DNA of 64,000 nt from NCBI GenBank assembly GCA_943737045.1, contig CALSFV010000035.1, positions 372,001 through 436,000 on the forward strand, in the 5' to 3' direction. The notes beneath the pieces are model-generated. The model saw only the letters and a program-made list of their open reading frames with translations, had not been told where the DNA came from and ran no database searches. A program made the position numbers and the translations under genes. This DNA is from Parapristionchus giblindavisi. Lineage: Eukaryota > Nematoda > Chromadorea > Rhabditida > Diplogasteridae. Positions 1-14,745 of the stretch are shown piece after piece (position 1 is the first letter of the stretch; each line of letters begins with the position of its first letter).

Positions 1-3000
1 CAGCGTGTCATATACCAAACGAAGGAGCAAAAAATTCTGAGTATTTTGCAACGTTCCATGTTGAACAACGGCCGCTCCAGCCGAATTAACAACATTGAAC
101 CATGCAGTTTTAGCATTAAAGAATTCGTGACACGCCAATATTTAATCTAAACTTATCGTTGCATATACCACGTGAAAGAGCAAAAAATTCTGAATAATCT
201 ACACTTCAGTTCATGTCAAACTGTAATCTTGTGTTGATTCCACAATGCCCAAAGTACAAAAGTAGCTTTCACTCTGATAAGACCAAAAGAATACCTGACA
301 TGAAAAATTTTCTGCTAGACCCAGCGTGTCATATACCAAACGAAAGAGCATAAATTCTGAGTATTTTGCTCGTTCCCATGTTGAACAACGGCCACTTCAG
401 CCGAATTAACAAAATTGAATTATGCATTTTTGGCAATAAAGAATTCGTGGCACGTCAATGCTTTATCGAAACTTATCGTAGCATATACCACGTGAAAGAG
501 CAAAAGATTCTGAATAATCTACACTTCAGTTCATGTCAAACTGTAATCTTGTGTTGATTCCACAATGCCCAAAGTACAAAAGTAGCTTTCACTCTGATAA
601 GACCAAAAGAATACCTGACATGAAAAATTTTCTGCTAGACCCAGCGTGTCATATACCAAACGAAAGAGCAAAACATTCGGAGTATTTTGCACGTTCCCAT
701 GTTGAACAACGGCCACTTCAGCCGAATTAACAAAATTGAATTATGCATTTTCGGCAATAAAGAATTCGTGACACGTCAATGCTTTATCGAAACTTATCGT
801 AGCATATACCACGTGAAAGAGCAAAAAATTCTGAATAATCTACACTTCAGTTCATGTCAAACTGTAATCTTGTGTTGATTCCACAATGCCCAAAGTACAA
901 AAGTAGCTTTCACTCTGATAAGACCAAAAGAATACCTGACATGAAAAATTTTCTGCTAGACCCAGCGTGTCATATACCAAACGAAAGAGCAAAAAATTCT
1001 GAGTATTTTGCTCGTTCCCATGTTGAACAACGGCCACTTCAGCCGAATTAACAAAATTGAATTATGCATTTTTGGCAATAAAGAATTCGTGACACGTCAA
1101 TGCTTTATCGAAACTTATCGTAGCATATACCACGTGAAAGAGCAAAAAAATCTGAATAATCTACACTTCAGTTCATGTCAAACTGTAATCTTGTGTTGAT
1201 TCCACAATGCCCAAAGTACAAAAGTAGCTTTCACTCTGATAAGACCAAAAGAATACCTGACATGAAAAATTTTCTGCTAGACCCAGCTTGTCATATACCA
1301 AACGAAAGAGCAAAAAATTCTGAGTATTTTGCTCGTTCACATGTTGAACAACGGCCACTTCAGCCGAATTAACAAAATTGAATTATGCATTTTTGGCAAT
1401 AAAGAATTCGTGACACGTCAATGCTTTAACGAAACTTATCGTAGCATATACCACGTGAAAGAGCAAAAAAATCTGAATAATCTACACTTCAGTTCATGTC
1501 AAACTGTAATCTTGTGTTGATTCCACAATGCCCAAAGTACAAAAGTAGCTTTCACTCTGATAAGACCAAAAGAATACCTGACATGAAAAATTTTCTGCTA
1601 GACCCAGCGTGTCATATACCAAACGAAAGAGCAAAAAAATCTGAGTATTTTCCAACGTGCCATGTTGAACAACGGTCGCTCCAGCCGAATTAACAATATT
1701 GAACCATTCATTTTTAGCATTAAAGAATTCGTAACACGCCAATATTTTATCTAAACTTATCGTAGCATATACCACGTGAAAGAGCAAAAAATTCTGAATA
1801 ATCTACACTTCAGTTCATGTCAAACTGTAATCTTGTGTTGATTCCACAATGCCGAAAGTACAAAAGTAGCTTTCACTCTGATAAGACCAAAAGAATACCT
1901 GACATGAAAAATTTTCTGCTAGACCCAGCGTGTCATATACCAAACGAAAGAGCAAAAAATTCTGAGTATTTTGCAACGTTCCATGTTGAACAACGGCCAC
2001 TTCAGCCGAATTAACAAAATTGAATTATGCATTTTTGGCAATAAAGAATTCGTGACACGTCAATGCTTTATCGAAACTTATCGTAGCATATACCACGTGA
2101 AAGAGCAAAAAATTCTGAATAATCTACACTTCAGTTCATGTCAAACTGTAATCTTGTGTTGATTCCACAATGCCCAAAGTACAAAAGTAGCTTTCACTCT
2201 GATAAGATCAAAAGAATACCTGACATGAAAAATTTTCTGCTAGACCCAGCGTGTCATATACCAAACGAAAGAGCAAAAAATTCTGAGTATTTTGCTCGTT
2301 CCCATGTTGAACAACGGCCACTTCAGCCGAATTAACAAAATTGAATTATGCATTTTTGGCAATAAAGAATTCGTGACACGTCAATGCTTTATCGAAACTT
2401 ATCGTAGCATATACCACGTGAAAGAGCAAAAAAATCTGAATAATCTACACTTCAGTTCATGTCAAACTGTAATCTTGTGTTGATTCCACAATGCCCAAAG
2501 TACAAAAGTAGCTTTCACTCTGATAAGACCAAAAGAATACCTGACATGAAAAATTTTCTGCTAGACCCAGCGTGTCATATACCAAACGAAAGAGCAAAAA
2601 ATTCTGAGCATTTTGCTCGTTCCCATGTTGAACAACGGCCACTTCAGCCGAATTAACAAAATTGAATTATGCATTTTTGGCAATAAAGAATTCGTGACAC
2701 GTCAATGCTTTATCGAAACTTATCGTAGCATATACCACGTGAAAGAGCAAAAAATTCTGAATAATCTTCACTTCAGTTCATGTCAAACTGTAATCTTGTG
2801 TTGATTCCACAATGCCGAAAGTACAAAAGTAGCTTTCACTCTGATAAGACCAAAAGAATACCTGACATGAAAAATTTTCTGCTAGACCCAGCGTGTCATA
2901 TACCAAACGAAAGAGCAAAACATTCGGAGTATTTTGCACGTTCCCATGTTGAACAACGGCCACTTCAGCCGAATTAACAAAATTGAATTATGCATTTTCG

Positions 3001-3740
3001 GCAATAAAGAATTCGTGACACGTCAATGCTTTATCGAAACTTATCGTAGCATATACCACGTGAAAGAGCAAAAAATTCTGAATAATCTACACTTCAGTTC
3101 ATGTCAAACTGTAATCTTGTGTTGATTCCACAATGCCCAAAGTACAAAAGTAGCTTTCACTCTGATAAGACCAAAAGAATACCTGACATGAAAAATTTTC
3201 TGCTAGACCCAGCATGTCATATACCAAACGAAAGAGCAAAAAATTCTGAGTATTTTGCTCGTTCACATGTTGAACAACGGCCACTTCAGCCGAATTAACA
3301 AAATTGAATTATGCATTTTTGGCAATAAAGAATTCGTGACACGTCAATGCTTTAACGAAACTTATCGTAGCATATACCACGTGAAAGAGCAAAAAAATCT
3401 GAATAATCTACACTTCAGTTCATGTCAAACTGTAATCTTGTGTTGATTCCACAATGCCCAAAGTACAAAAGTAGCTTTCACTCTGATAAGACCAAAAGAA
3501 TACCTGACATGAAAAATTTTCTGCTAGACCCAGCGTGTCATATACCAAACGAAAGAGCAAAAAAATCTGAGTATTTTCCAACGTGCCATGTTGAACAACG
3601 GTCGCTCCAGCCGAATTAACAATATTGAACCATTCATTTTTAGCATTAAAGAATTCGTAACACGCCAATATTTTATCTAAACTTATCGTAGCATATACCA
3701 CGTGAAAGAGCAAAAAATTCTGAATAATATACACTTCAGT

Positions 3741-6308
3741 TCATGTCAAACTGTAATCTTGTGTTGATTCCACAATGCCGAAAGTACAAAAGATGCTTTC
3801 ACTCTGATTAGACCAAAAGAATACCTGACATGAAAAATTTTCTGCTAGACCCAGCGTGTCATATACCAAACGAAAGAGCAAAAAATTCTGAGCATTTTGC
3901 TCGTTCCCATGTTGAACAACGGCCACTTCAGCCGAATTAACAAAATTGAATTATGCATTTTTGGCAATAAAGAATTCGTGACACGTCAATGCTTTATCGA
4001 AACTTATCGTAGCATATACCAGGTGAAAGAGCAAAAAATTCTGAATAATCTTCACTTCAGTTCATGTCAAACTGTAATCTTGTGTTGATTCCACAATGCC
4101 CAAAGTACAAAAGTAGCTTTCACTCTGATAAGACCAATAGAATACCTGACATGAAAAATTTTCTGCTAGACCCAGCGTGTCATATACCAAACGAAAGAGC
4201 AAAAAATTCTGAGTATTTTGCAACGTTCCATGTTCAACAACGGCCGCTCCAGCCGAATTAACAACATTGAACCATTCATTTTTAGCATTAAAGAATTCGT
4301 AACACGCCAATATTTTATCTAAACTTATCGTAGCATATACCACGTGAAAGAGCAAAACATTCTGAATAATCTACACTTCAGTTCATGTCAAACTGTAATC
4401 TTGTGTTGATTCCACAATGCCGAAAGTACAAAAGTAGCTTTCACTCTGAGAAGACCAAAAGAATACCTGACATGAAAAATTTTCTGCTAGACCCAGCGTG
4501 TCATATACCAAACGAAAGAGCAAAAAATTCTGAGTATTTTGCAACGTTCCATGTTGAACAACGGCCACTTCAGCCGAATTAACAAAATTGAATTATGCAT
4601 TTTTGGCAATAAAGAATTCGTGACACGTCAATGCTTTATCGAAACTTATCGTAGCATATACCACGTGAAAGAGCAAAAAATTCTGAATAATCTACACTTC
4701 AGTTCATGTCAAACTGTAATCTTGTGTTGATTCCACAAAGCCCAAAGTACAAAAGTAGCTTTCACTCTGATAAGACCAAAAGAATACCTGACATGAAAAA
4801 TTTTCTGCTAGACCCAGCGTGTCATATACCAAACGAAAGAGCAAAAAAATCTGAGTATTTTCCAACGTGCCATGTTGAACAACGGTCGCTCCAGCCGAAT
4901 TAACAATATTGAACCATTCATTTTTAGCATTAAAGAATTCGTAACACGCCAATATTTTATCTAAACTTATCGTAGCATATACCACGTGAAAGAGCAAAAA
5001 ATTCTGAATAATATACACTTCAGTTCATGTCAAACTGTAATCTTGTGTTGATTCCACAATGCCGAAAGTACAAAAGATGCTTTCACTCTGATTAGACCAA
5101 AAGAATACCTGACATGAAAAATTTTCTGCTAGACCCAGCGTGTCATATACCAAACGAAAGAGCAAAAAATTCTGAGCATTTTGCTCGTTCCCATGTTGAA
5201 CAACGGCCACTTCAGCCGAATTAACAAAATTGAATTATGCATTTTTGGCAATAAAGAATTCGTGACACGTCAATGCTTTATCGAAACTTATCGTAGCATA
5301 TACCAGGTGAAAGAGCAAAAAATTCTGAATAATCTTCACTTCAGTTCATGTCAAACTGTAATCTTGTGTTGATTCCACAATGCCCAAAGTACAAAAGTAG
5401 CTTTCACTCTGATAAGACCAATAGAATACCTGACATGAAAAATTTTCTGCTAGACCCAGCGTGTCATATACCAAACGAAAGAGCAAAAAATTCTGAGTAT
5501 TTTGCAACGTTCCATGTTCAACAACGGCCGCTCCAGCCGAATTAACAACATTGAACCATTCATTTTTAGCATTAAAGAATTCGTAACACGCCAATATTTT
5601 ATCTAAACTTATCGTAGCATATACCACGTGAAAGAGCAAAACATTCTGAATAATCTACACTTCAGTTCATGTCAAACTGTAATCTTGTGTTGATTCCACA
5701 ATGCCGAAAGTACAAAAGTAGCTTTCACTCTGAGAAGACCAAAAGAATACCTGACATGAAAAATTTTCTGCTAGACCCAGCGTGTCATATACCAAACGAA
5801 AGAGCAAAAAATTCTGAGTATTTTGCAACGTTCCATGTTGAACAACGGCCACTTCAGCCGAATTAACAAAATTGAATTATGCATTTTTGGCAATAAAGAA
5901 TTCGTGACACGTCAATGCTTTATCGAAACTTATCGTAGCATATACCACGTGAAAGAGCAAAAAATTCTGAATAATCTACACTTCAGTTCATGTCAAACTG
6001 TAATCTTGTGTTGATTCCACAAAGCCCAAAGTACAAAAGTAGCTTTCACTCTGATAAGACCAAAAGAATACCTGACATGAAAAATTTTCTGCTAGACCCA
6101 GCGTGTCATATACCAAACGAAAGAGCAAAAAAATCTGAGTATTTTCCAACGTGCCATGTTGAACAACGGTCGCTCCAGCCGAATTAACAATATTGAACCA
6201 TTCATTTTTAGCATTAAAGAATTCGTAACACGCCAATATTTTATCTAAACTTATCGTAGCATATACCACGTGAAAGAGCAAAAAATTCTGAATAATCTAC
6301 ACTTCAGT
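3741..6308 (+). repeat. Two copies of a 4-monomer (1284-bp) higher-order repeat
   Basis: Copies 3741-5024 and 5025-6308 match monomer for monomer. Diagnostic changes recur exactly 1284 bp apart: AGATGCTTTCACTCTGATTAG near 3792 and 5076, CCAGGTGAAAG near 4018 and 5302, CTCTGAGAAGACC near 4445 and 5729, and CACAAAGCCC near 4735 and 6019. Related single monomers recur later in the block, for example near 8236 and 14337, so this unit has been partly copied elsewhere. Confidence 0.9.
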
Positions 6309-8877
6309 TCATGTCAAACTGTAATCTTGTGTTGATTCCACAATGCCGAAAGTACAAAAGTAGCTTTCACTCTGATAAGACCAAAAGAATACCTGACATG
6401 AAAAATTTTCTGCTAGACCCAGCGTGTCATATACCAAACGAAAGAGCAAAAAATTCTGAGCATTTTGCTCGTTCCCATGTTGAACAACGGCCACTTCAGC
6501 CGAATTAACAAAATTGAATTATGCATTTTTGGCAATAAAGAATTCGTGGCACGTCAATGCTTTATCGAAACTTATCGTAGCATATACCACGTGAAAGAGC
6601 AAAAGATTCTGAATAATCTACACTTCAGTTCATGTCAAACTGTAATCTTGTGTTGATTCCACAATGCCCAAAGTACAAAAGTAGCTTTCACTCTGATAAG
6701 ACCAAAAGAATACCTGACATGAAAAATTTTCTGCTAGACCCAGCGTGTCATATACCAAACGAAAGAGCAAAAAATTCTGAGTATTTTGCTCGTTCACATG
6801 TTGAACAACGGCCACTTCAGCCGAATTAACAAAATTGAATTATGCATTTTTGGCAATAAAGAATTCGTGACACGTCAATGCTTTATCGAAACTTATCGTA
6901 GCATATACCACGTGAAAGAGCAAAAAATTCTGAATAATCTACACTTCAGTTCATGTCAAACTGTAATCTTGTGTTGATTCCACAATGCCCAAAGTACAAA
7001 AGTAGCTTTCACTCTGATAAGACCAAAAGAATACCTGACATGAAAAATTTTCTGCTAGACCCAGCGTGTCATATACCAAACGAAAGAGCAAAAAAATCTG
7101 AGTATTTTCCAACGTGCCATGTTGAACAACGGTCGCTCCAGCCGAATTAACAATATTGAACCATTCATTTTTAGCATTAAAGAATTCGTAACACGCCAAT
7201 ATTTTATCTAAACTTATCGTAGCATATACCACGTGAAAGAGCAAAAAATTCTGAATAATCTACACTTCAGTTCATGTCAAACTGTAATCTTGTGTTGATT
7301 CCACAATGCCCAAAGTACAAAAGTAGCTTTCACTCTGATAAGACCAAAAGAATACCTGACATGAAAAATTTTCTTGCTAGACCCAGCGTGTCATATACCA
7401 AACGAAAGAGCATAAAATTCTGAGTATTTCGCAACGTTCCATGTTGAACAACGGCCACTTCAGCCGAATTAACAAAATTGAATTATGCATTTTTGGCAAT
7501 AAAGAATTCGTGACACGTCAATGCTTTATCGAAACTTATCGTAGCATATACCACGTGAAAGAGCAAAAAATTCTGAATAATCTACACTTCAGTTCATGTC
7601 AAACTGTAATCTTGTGTTGATTCCACAATGCCCAAAGTACAAAAGTAGCTTTCACTCTGATAAGACCAAAAGAATACCTGACATGAAAAATTTTCTGCTA
7701 GACCCAGCGTGTCATATACCAAACGAAAGAGCAAAAAAATCTGAGTATTTTCCAACGTGCCATGTTGAACAACGGTCGCTCCAGCCGAATTAACAATATT
7801 GAACCATTCATTTTTAGCATTAAAGAATTCGTAACACGCCAATATTTTATCTAAACTTATCGTAGCATATACCACGTGAAAGAGCAAAAAATTCTGAATA
7901 ATATACACTTCAGTTCATGTCAAACTGTAATCTTGTGTTGATTCCACAATGCCGAAAGTACAAAAGTAGCTTTCACTCTGATAAGACCAAAAGAATACCT
8001 GACATGAAAAATTTTCTGCTAGACCCAGCGTGTCATATACCAAACGAAAGAGCAAAAAATTCTGAGTATTTTGCAACGTTCCATGTTCAACAACGGCCGC
8101 TCCAGCCGAATTAACAACATTGAACCATTCATTTTTAGCATTAAAGAGTTCGTAACACGCCAATATTTTATCTAAACTTATCGTAGCATATACCACGTGA
8201 AAGAGCAAAACATTCTGAATAATCTACACTTCAGTTCATGTCAAACTGTAATCTTGTGTTGATTCCACAATGCCGAAAGTACAAAAGTAGCTTTCACTCT
8301 GAGAAGACCAAAAGAATACCTGACATGAAAAATTTTCTGCTAGACCCAGCGTGTCATATACCAAACGAAAGAGCAAAAAATTCTGAGTATTTTGCAACGT
8401 TCCATGTTGAACAACGGCCACTTCAGCCGAATTAACAAAATTGAATTATGCATTTTTGGCAATAAAGAATTCGTGACACGTCAATGCTTTATCGAAACTT
8501 ATCGTAGCATATACCACGTGAAAGAGCAAAAAATTCTGAATAATCTACACTTCAGTTCATGTCAAACTGTAATCTTGTGTTGATTCCACAAAGCCCAAAG
8601 TACAAAAGTAGCTTTCACTCGGATAAGACCAAAAGAATACCTGACATGAAAAATTTTCTGCTAGACCCAGCGTGTCATATACCAAACGAAAGAGCAAAAA
8701 AATCTGAGTATTTTCCAACGTGCCATGTTGAACAACGGTCGCTCCAGCCGAATTAACAATATTGAACCATTCATTTTTAGCATTAAAGAATTCGTAACAC
8801 GCCAATATTTTATCTAAACTTATCGTAGCATATACCACGTGAAAGAGCAAAAAATTCTGAATAATCTACACTTCAGT

Positions 8878-11800
8878 TCATGTCAAACTGTAATCTTGTG
8901 TTGATTCCACAATGCCGAAAGTACAAAAGTAGCTTTCACTCTGATAAGACCAAAAGAATACCTGACATGAAAAATTTTCTGCTAGACCCAGCGTGTCATA
9001 TACCAAACGAAAGAGCAAAAAATTCTGAGCATTTTGCTCGTTCCCATGTTGAACAACGGCCACTTCAGCCGAATTAACAAAATTGAATTATGCATTTTTG
9101 GCAATAAAGAATTCGTGACACGTCAATGCTTTATCGAAACTTATCGTAGCATATACCAGGTGAAAGAGCAAAAAATTCTGAATAATCTTCACTTCAGTTC
9201 ATGTCAAACTGTAATCTTGTGTTGATTCCACAATGCCCAAAGTACAAAAGTAGCTTTCACTCTGATAAGACCAATAGAATACCTGACATGAAAAATTTTC
9301 TGCTAGACCCAGCGTGTCATATACCAAACGAAAGAGCAAAAAATTCTGAGTATTTTGCAACGTTCCATGTTGAACAACGGCCACTTCAGCCGAATTAACA
9401 AAATTGAATTATGCATTTTTGGCAATAAAGAATTCGTGACACGTCAATGCTTTATCGAAACTTATCGTAGCATATACCACGTGAAAGAGCAAAAAATTCT
9501 GAATAATCTACACTTCAGTTCATGTCAAACTGTAATCTTGTGTTGATTCCACAAAGCCCAAAGTACAAAAGTAGCTTTCACTCTGATAAGACCAAAAGAA
9601 TACCTGACATGAAAAATTTTCTGCTAGACCCAGCGTGTCATATACCAAACGAAAGAGCAAAAAAATCTGAGTATTTTCCAACGTGCCATGTTGAACAACG
9701 GTCGCTCCAGCCGAATTAACAATATTGAACCATTCATTTTTAGCATTAAAGAATTCGTAACACGCCAATATTTTATCTAAACTTATCGTAGCATATACCA
9801 CGTGAAAGAGCAAAAAATTCTGAATAATCTACACTTCAGTTCATGTCAAACTGTAATCTTGTGTTGATTCCACAATGCCGAAAGTACAAAAGTAGCTTTC
9901 ACTCTGATAAGACCAAAAGAATACCTGACATGAAAAATTTTCTGCTAGACCCAGCGTGTCATATACCAAACGAAAGAGCAAAAAATTCTGAGCATTTTGC
10001 TCGTTCCCATGTTGAACAACGGCCACTTCAGCCGAATTAACAAAATTGAATTATGCATTTTTGGCAATAAAGAATTCGTGACACGTCAATGCTTTATCGA
10101 AACTTATCGTAGCATATACCAGGTGAAAGAGCAAAAAATTCTGAATAATCTTCACTTCAGTTCATGTCAAACTGTAATCTTGTGTTGATTCCACAATGCC
10201 CAAAGTACAAAAGTAGCTTTCACTCTGATAAGACCAATAGAATACCTGACATGAAAAATTTTCTGCTAGACCCAGCGTGTCATATACCAAACGAAAGAGC
10301 AAAAAATTCTGAGTATTTTGCAACGTTCCATGTTGAACAACGGCCACTTCAGCCGAATTAACAAAATTGAATTATGCATTTTTGGCAATAAAGAATTCGT
10401 GACACGTCAATGCTTTATCGAAACTTATCGTAGCATATACCACGTGAAAGAGCAAAAAATTCTGAATAATCTACACTTCAGTTCATGTCAAACTGTAATC
10501 TTGTGTTGATTCCACAAAGCCCAAAGTACAAAAGTAGCTTTCACTCTGATAAGACCAAAAGAATACCTGACATGAAAAATTTTCTGCTAGACCCAGCGTG
10601 TCATATACCAAACGAAAGAGCAAAAAAATCTGAGTATTTTCCAACGTGCCATGTTGAACAACGGTCGCTCCAGCCGAATTAACAATATTGAACCATTCAT
10701 TTTTAGCATTAAAGAATTCGTAACACGCCAATATTTTATCTAAACTTATCGTAGCATATACCACGTGAAAGAGCAAAAAATTCTGAATAATCTACACTTC
10801 AGTTCATGTCAAACTGTAATCTTGTGTTGATTCCACAATGCCGAAAGTACAAAAGTAGCTTTCACTCTGATAAGACCAAAAGAATACCTGACATGAAAAA
10901 TTTTCTGCTAGACCCAGCGTGTCATATACCAAACGAAAGAGCAAAAAATTCTGAGCATTTTGCTCGTTCCCATGTTGAACAACGGCCACTTCAGCCGAAT
11001 TAACAAAATTGAATTATGCATTTTTGGCAATAAAGAATTCGTGGCACGTCAATGCTTTATCGAAACTTATCGTAGCATATACCACGTGAAAGAGCAAAAG
11101 ATTCTGAATAATCTACACTTCAGTTCATGTCAAACTGTAATCTTGTGTTGATTCCACAATGCCCAAAGTACAAAAGTAGCTTTCACTCTGATAAGACCAA
11201 AAGAATACCTGACATGAAAAATTTTCTGCTAGACCCAGCGTGTCATATACCAAACGAAAGAGCAAAAAATTCTGAGTATTTTGCTCGTTCACATGTTGAA
11301 CAACGGCCACTTCAGCCGAATTAACAAAATTGAATTATGCATTTTTGGCAATAAAGAATTCGTGACACGTCAATGCTTTAACGAAACTTATCGTAGCATA
11401 TACCACGTGAAAGAGCAAAAAAATCTGAATAATCTACACTTCAGTTCATGTCAAACTGTAATCTTGTGTTGATTCCACAATGCCCAAAGTACAAAAGTAG
11501 CTTTCACTCTGATAAGACCAAAAGAATACCTGACATGAAAAATTTTCTGCTAGACCCAGCGTGTCATATACCAAACGAAAGAGCAAAAAAATCTGAGTAT
11601 TTTCCAACGTGCCATGTTGAACAACGGTCGCTCCAGCCGAATTAACAATATTGAACCATTCATTTTTAGCATTAAAGAATTCGTAACACGCCAATATTTT
11701 ATCTAAACTTATCGTAGCATATACCACGTGAAAGAGCAAAAAATTCTGAATAATCTACACTTCAGTTCATGTCAAACTGTAATCTTGTGTTGATTCCACA

Positions 11801-12729
11801 ATGCCGAAAGTACAAAAGTAGCTTTCACTCTGATAAGACCAAAAGAATACCTGACATGAAAAATTTTCTGCTAGACCCAGCGTGTCATATACCAAACGAA
11901 AGAGCAAAAAATTCTGAGCATTTTGCTCGTTCCCATGTTGAACAACGGCCACTTCAGCCGAATTAACAAAATTGAATTATGCATTTTTGGCAATAAAGAA
12001 TTCGTGACACGTCAATGCTTTATCGAAACTTATCGTAGCATATACCAGGTGAAAGAGCAAAAAATTCTGAATAATCTTCACTTCAGTTCATGTCAAACTG
12101 TAATCTTGTGTTGATTCCACAATGCCCAAAGTACAAAAGTAGCTTTCACTCTGATAAGACCAATAGAATACCTGACATGAAAAATTTTCTGCTAGACCCA
12201 GCGTGTCATATACCAAACGAAAGAGCAAAAAATTCTGAGTATTTTGCAACGTTCCATGTTGAACAACGGCCACTTCAGCCGAATTAACAAAATTGAATTA
12301 TGCATTTTTGGCAATAAAGAATTCGTGACACGTCAATGCTTTATCGAAACTTATCGTAGCATATACCACGTGAAAGAGCAAAAAATTCTGAATAATCTAC
12401 ACTTCAGTTCATGTCAAACTGTAATCTTGTGTTGATTCCACAATGCCCAAAGTACAAAAGTAGCTTTCACTCTGATAAGACCAAAAGAATACCTGACATG
12501 AAAAATTTTCTGCTAGACCCAGCGGGTCATATACCAAACGAAAGAGCAAAAAAATCTGAGTATTTTCCAACGTGCCATGTTGAACAACGGTCGCTCCAGC
12601 CGAATTAACAATATTGAACCATTCATTTTTAGCATTAAAGAATTCGTAACACGCCAATATTTTATCTAAACTTATCGTAGCATATACCACGTGAAAGAGC
12701 AAAAAATTCTGAATAATCTACACTTCAGT
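8878..12729 (+). repeat. Series of 3-monomer (963-bp) higher-order repeats
   Basis: Units begin at about 8878, 9841, 10804 and 11767, spaced 963 bp. The first two are near-identical, each being a GAGCATTTTGCTCG monomer, a CCAGGTG/CCAATAG monomer and a B monomer with CAAAGCCC. The unit at 10804 starts the same way but continues with GTGGCACGTC and GCAAAAGATT monomers, so it is a mosaic. The unit at 11767 returns to the first pattern with small changes. Confidence 0.8.
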
Positions 12730-14745
12730 TCATGTCAAACTGTAATCTTGTGTTGATTCCACAATGCCCAAAGTACAAAAGTAGCTTTCACTCTGATAAG
12801 ACCAAAAGAATACCTGACATGAAAAATTTTCTTGCTAGACCCAGCGTGTCAAATACCAAACGAAAGAGCATAAAATTCTGAGTATTTTGCAACGTTCCAT
12901 GTTGAACAACGGCCACTTCAGCCGAATTAACAAAATTGAATTATGCATTTTTGGCAATAAAGAATTCGTGACACGTCAATGCTTTATCGAAACTTATCGT
13001 AGCATATACCACGTGAAAGAGCAAAAAATTCTGAATAATCTACACTTCAGTTCATGTCAAACTGTAATCTTGTGTTGATTCCACAATGCCCAAAGTACAA
13101 AAGTAGCTTTCACTCTGATAAGACCAAAAGAATACCTGACATGAAAAATTTTCTTGCTAGACCCAGCGTGTCATATACCAAACGAAAGAGCAAAAAATTC
13201 TGAGTATTTTGCAACGTTCCATGTTGAACAACGGCCACTTCAGCCGAATTAACAAAATTGAATTATGCATTTTTGGCAATAAAGAATTCGTGACACGTCA
13301 ATGCTTTATCGAAACTTATCGTAGCATATACCACGTGAAAGAGCAAAAAAATCTGAATAATCTACACTTCAGTTCATGTCAAACTGTAATCTTGTGTTGA
13401 TTCCACAATGCCCAAAGTACAAAAGTAGCTTTCACTCTGATAAGACCAAAAGAATACCTGACATGAAAAATTTTCTGCTAGACCCAGCGTGTCATATACC
13501 AAACGAAAGAGCAAAAAAATCTGAGTATTTTCCAACGTGCCATGTTGAACAACGGTCGCTCCAGCCGAATTAACAATATTGAACCATTCATTTTTAGCAT
13601 TAAAGAATTCGTAACACGCCAATATTTTATCTAAACTTATCGTAGCATATACCACGTGAAAGAGCAAAAAATTCTGAATAATCTACACTTCAGTTCATGT
13701 CAAACTGTAATCTTGTGTTGATTCCACAATGCCGAAAGTACAAAAGTAGCTTTCACTCTGATAAGACCAAAAGAATACCTGACATGAAAAATTTTCTGCT
13801 AGACCCAGCGTGTCATATACCAAACGAAAGAGCAAAAAATTCTGAGCATTTTGCTCGTTCCCATGTTGAACAACGGCCACTTCAGCCGAATTAACAAAAT
13901 TGAATTATGCATTTTTGGCAATAAAGAATTCGTGACACGTCAATGCTTTATCGAAACTTATCGTAGCATATACCAGGTGAAAGAGCAAAAAATTCTGAAT
14001 AATCTTCACTTCAGTTCATGTCAAACTGTAATCTTGTGTTGATTCCACAATGCCCAAAGTACAAAAGTAGCTTTCACTCTGATAAGACCAATAGAATACC
14101 TGACATGAAAAATTTTCTGCTAGACCCAGCGTGTCATATACCAAACGAAAGAGCAAAAAATTCTGAGTATTTTGCAACGTTCCATGTTCAACAACGGCCG
14201 CTCCAGCCGAATTAACAACATTGAACCATTCATTTTTAGCATTAAAGAATTCGTAACACGCCAATATTTTATCTAAACTTATCGTAGCATATACCACGTG
14301 AAAGAGCAAAAAATTCTGAATAATCTACACTTCAGTTCATGTCAAACTGTAATCTTGTGTTGATTCCACAATGCCGAAAGTACAAAAGTAGCTTTCACTC
14401 TGAGAAGACCAAAAGAATACCTGACATGAAAAATTTTCTGCTAGACCCAGCGTGTCATATACCAAACGAAAGAGCAAAAAATTCTGAGTATTTTGCAACG
14501 TTCCATGTTGAACAACGGCCGCTCCAGCCGAATTAACAAAATTGAATTATGCATTTTTGGCAATAAAGAATTCGTGACACGTCAATGCTTTATCGAAACT
14601 TATCGTAGCATATACCACGTGAAAGAGCAAAAAAATCTGAATAATCTACACTTCAGTTCATGTCAAACTGTGATCTTGTGTTGATTCCACAATGCCCAAA
14701 GTACAAAAGTAGCTTTCACTCTGATAAGACCAAAAGAATACCTGA

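Larger units (their letters stand above)
1..14745 (+). repeat. 321-bp satellite array, block 1 (mixed A and B monomers)
   Basis: About 46 head-to-tail copies of a 321-bp AT-rich monomer, starting and (at the left) running off mid-monomer. Two types alternate. Type A has CACTTCAGCCG followed by a GGCAATAAAG segment and a CAATGCTTTATCG segment. Type B has CGCTCCAGCCG, then TTAGCATTAAAG and CCAATATTTTATC; here most B copies also carry ATTCAT and CGTAACACG, a variant confined to the left of the window. Nearly every copy has one EcoRI site (GAATTC) and one CACGTG. Single-base indels give some 320- and 322-bp copies. Recurrent open frames of 61-104 aa on both strands repeat with the monomer and end in each copy; they are not genes. 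Confidence 0.98.

Noticed and set aside
131..150. CENP-B box in the monomer
   Set aside because: ATTCGTGACACG matches only the TTCG and A positions of the box; the CGGG part is absent (CCAA or CAAT instead).
366..730. Recurring 61-65 aa open frames on both strands of each monomer, up to 104 aa where monomers lack a stop
   Set aside because: They recur with the 321-bp period, overlap each other in several frames on both strands, have no domain, and end in every copy. They are expected from a low-stop repeat rather than a gene family.
1..14745. CRISPR array or integron-like repeat series
   Set aside because: The whole 321-bp unit is repeated with no unique spacers, and the context is eukaryotic.
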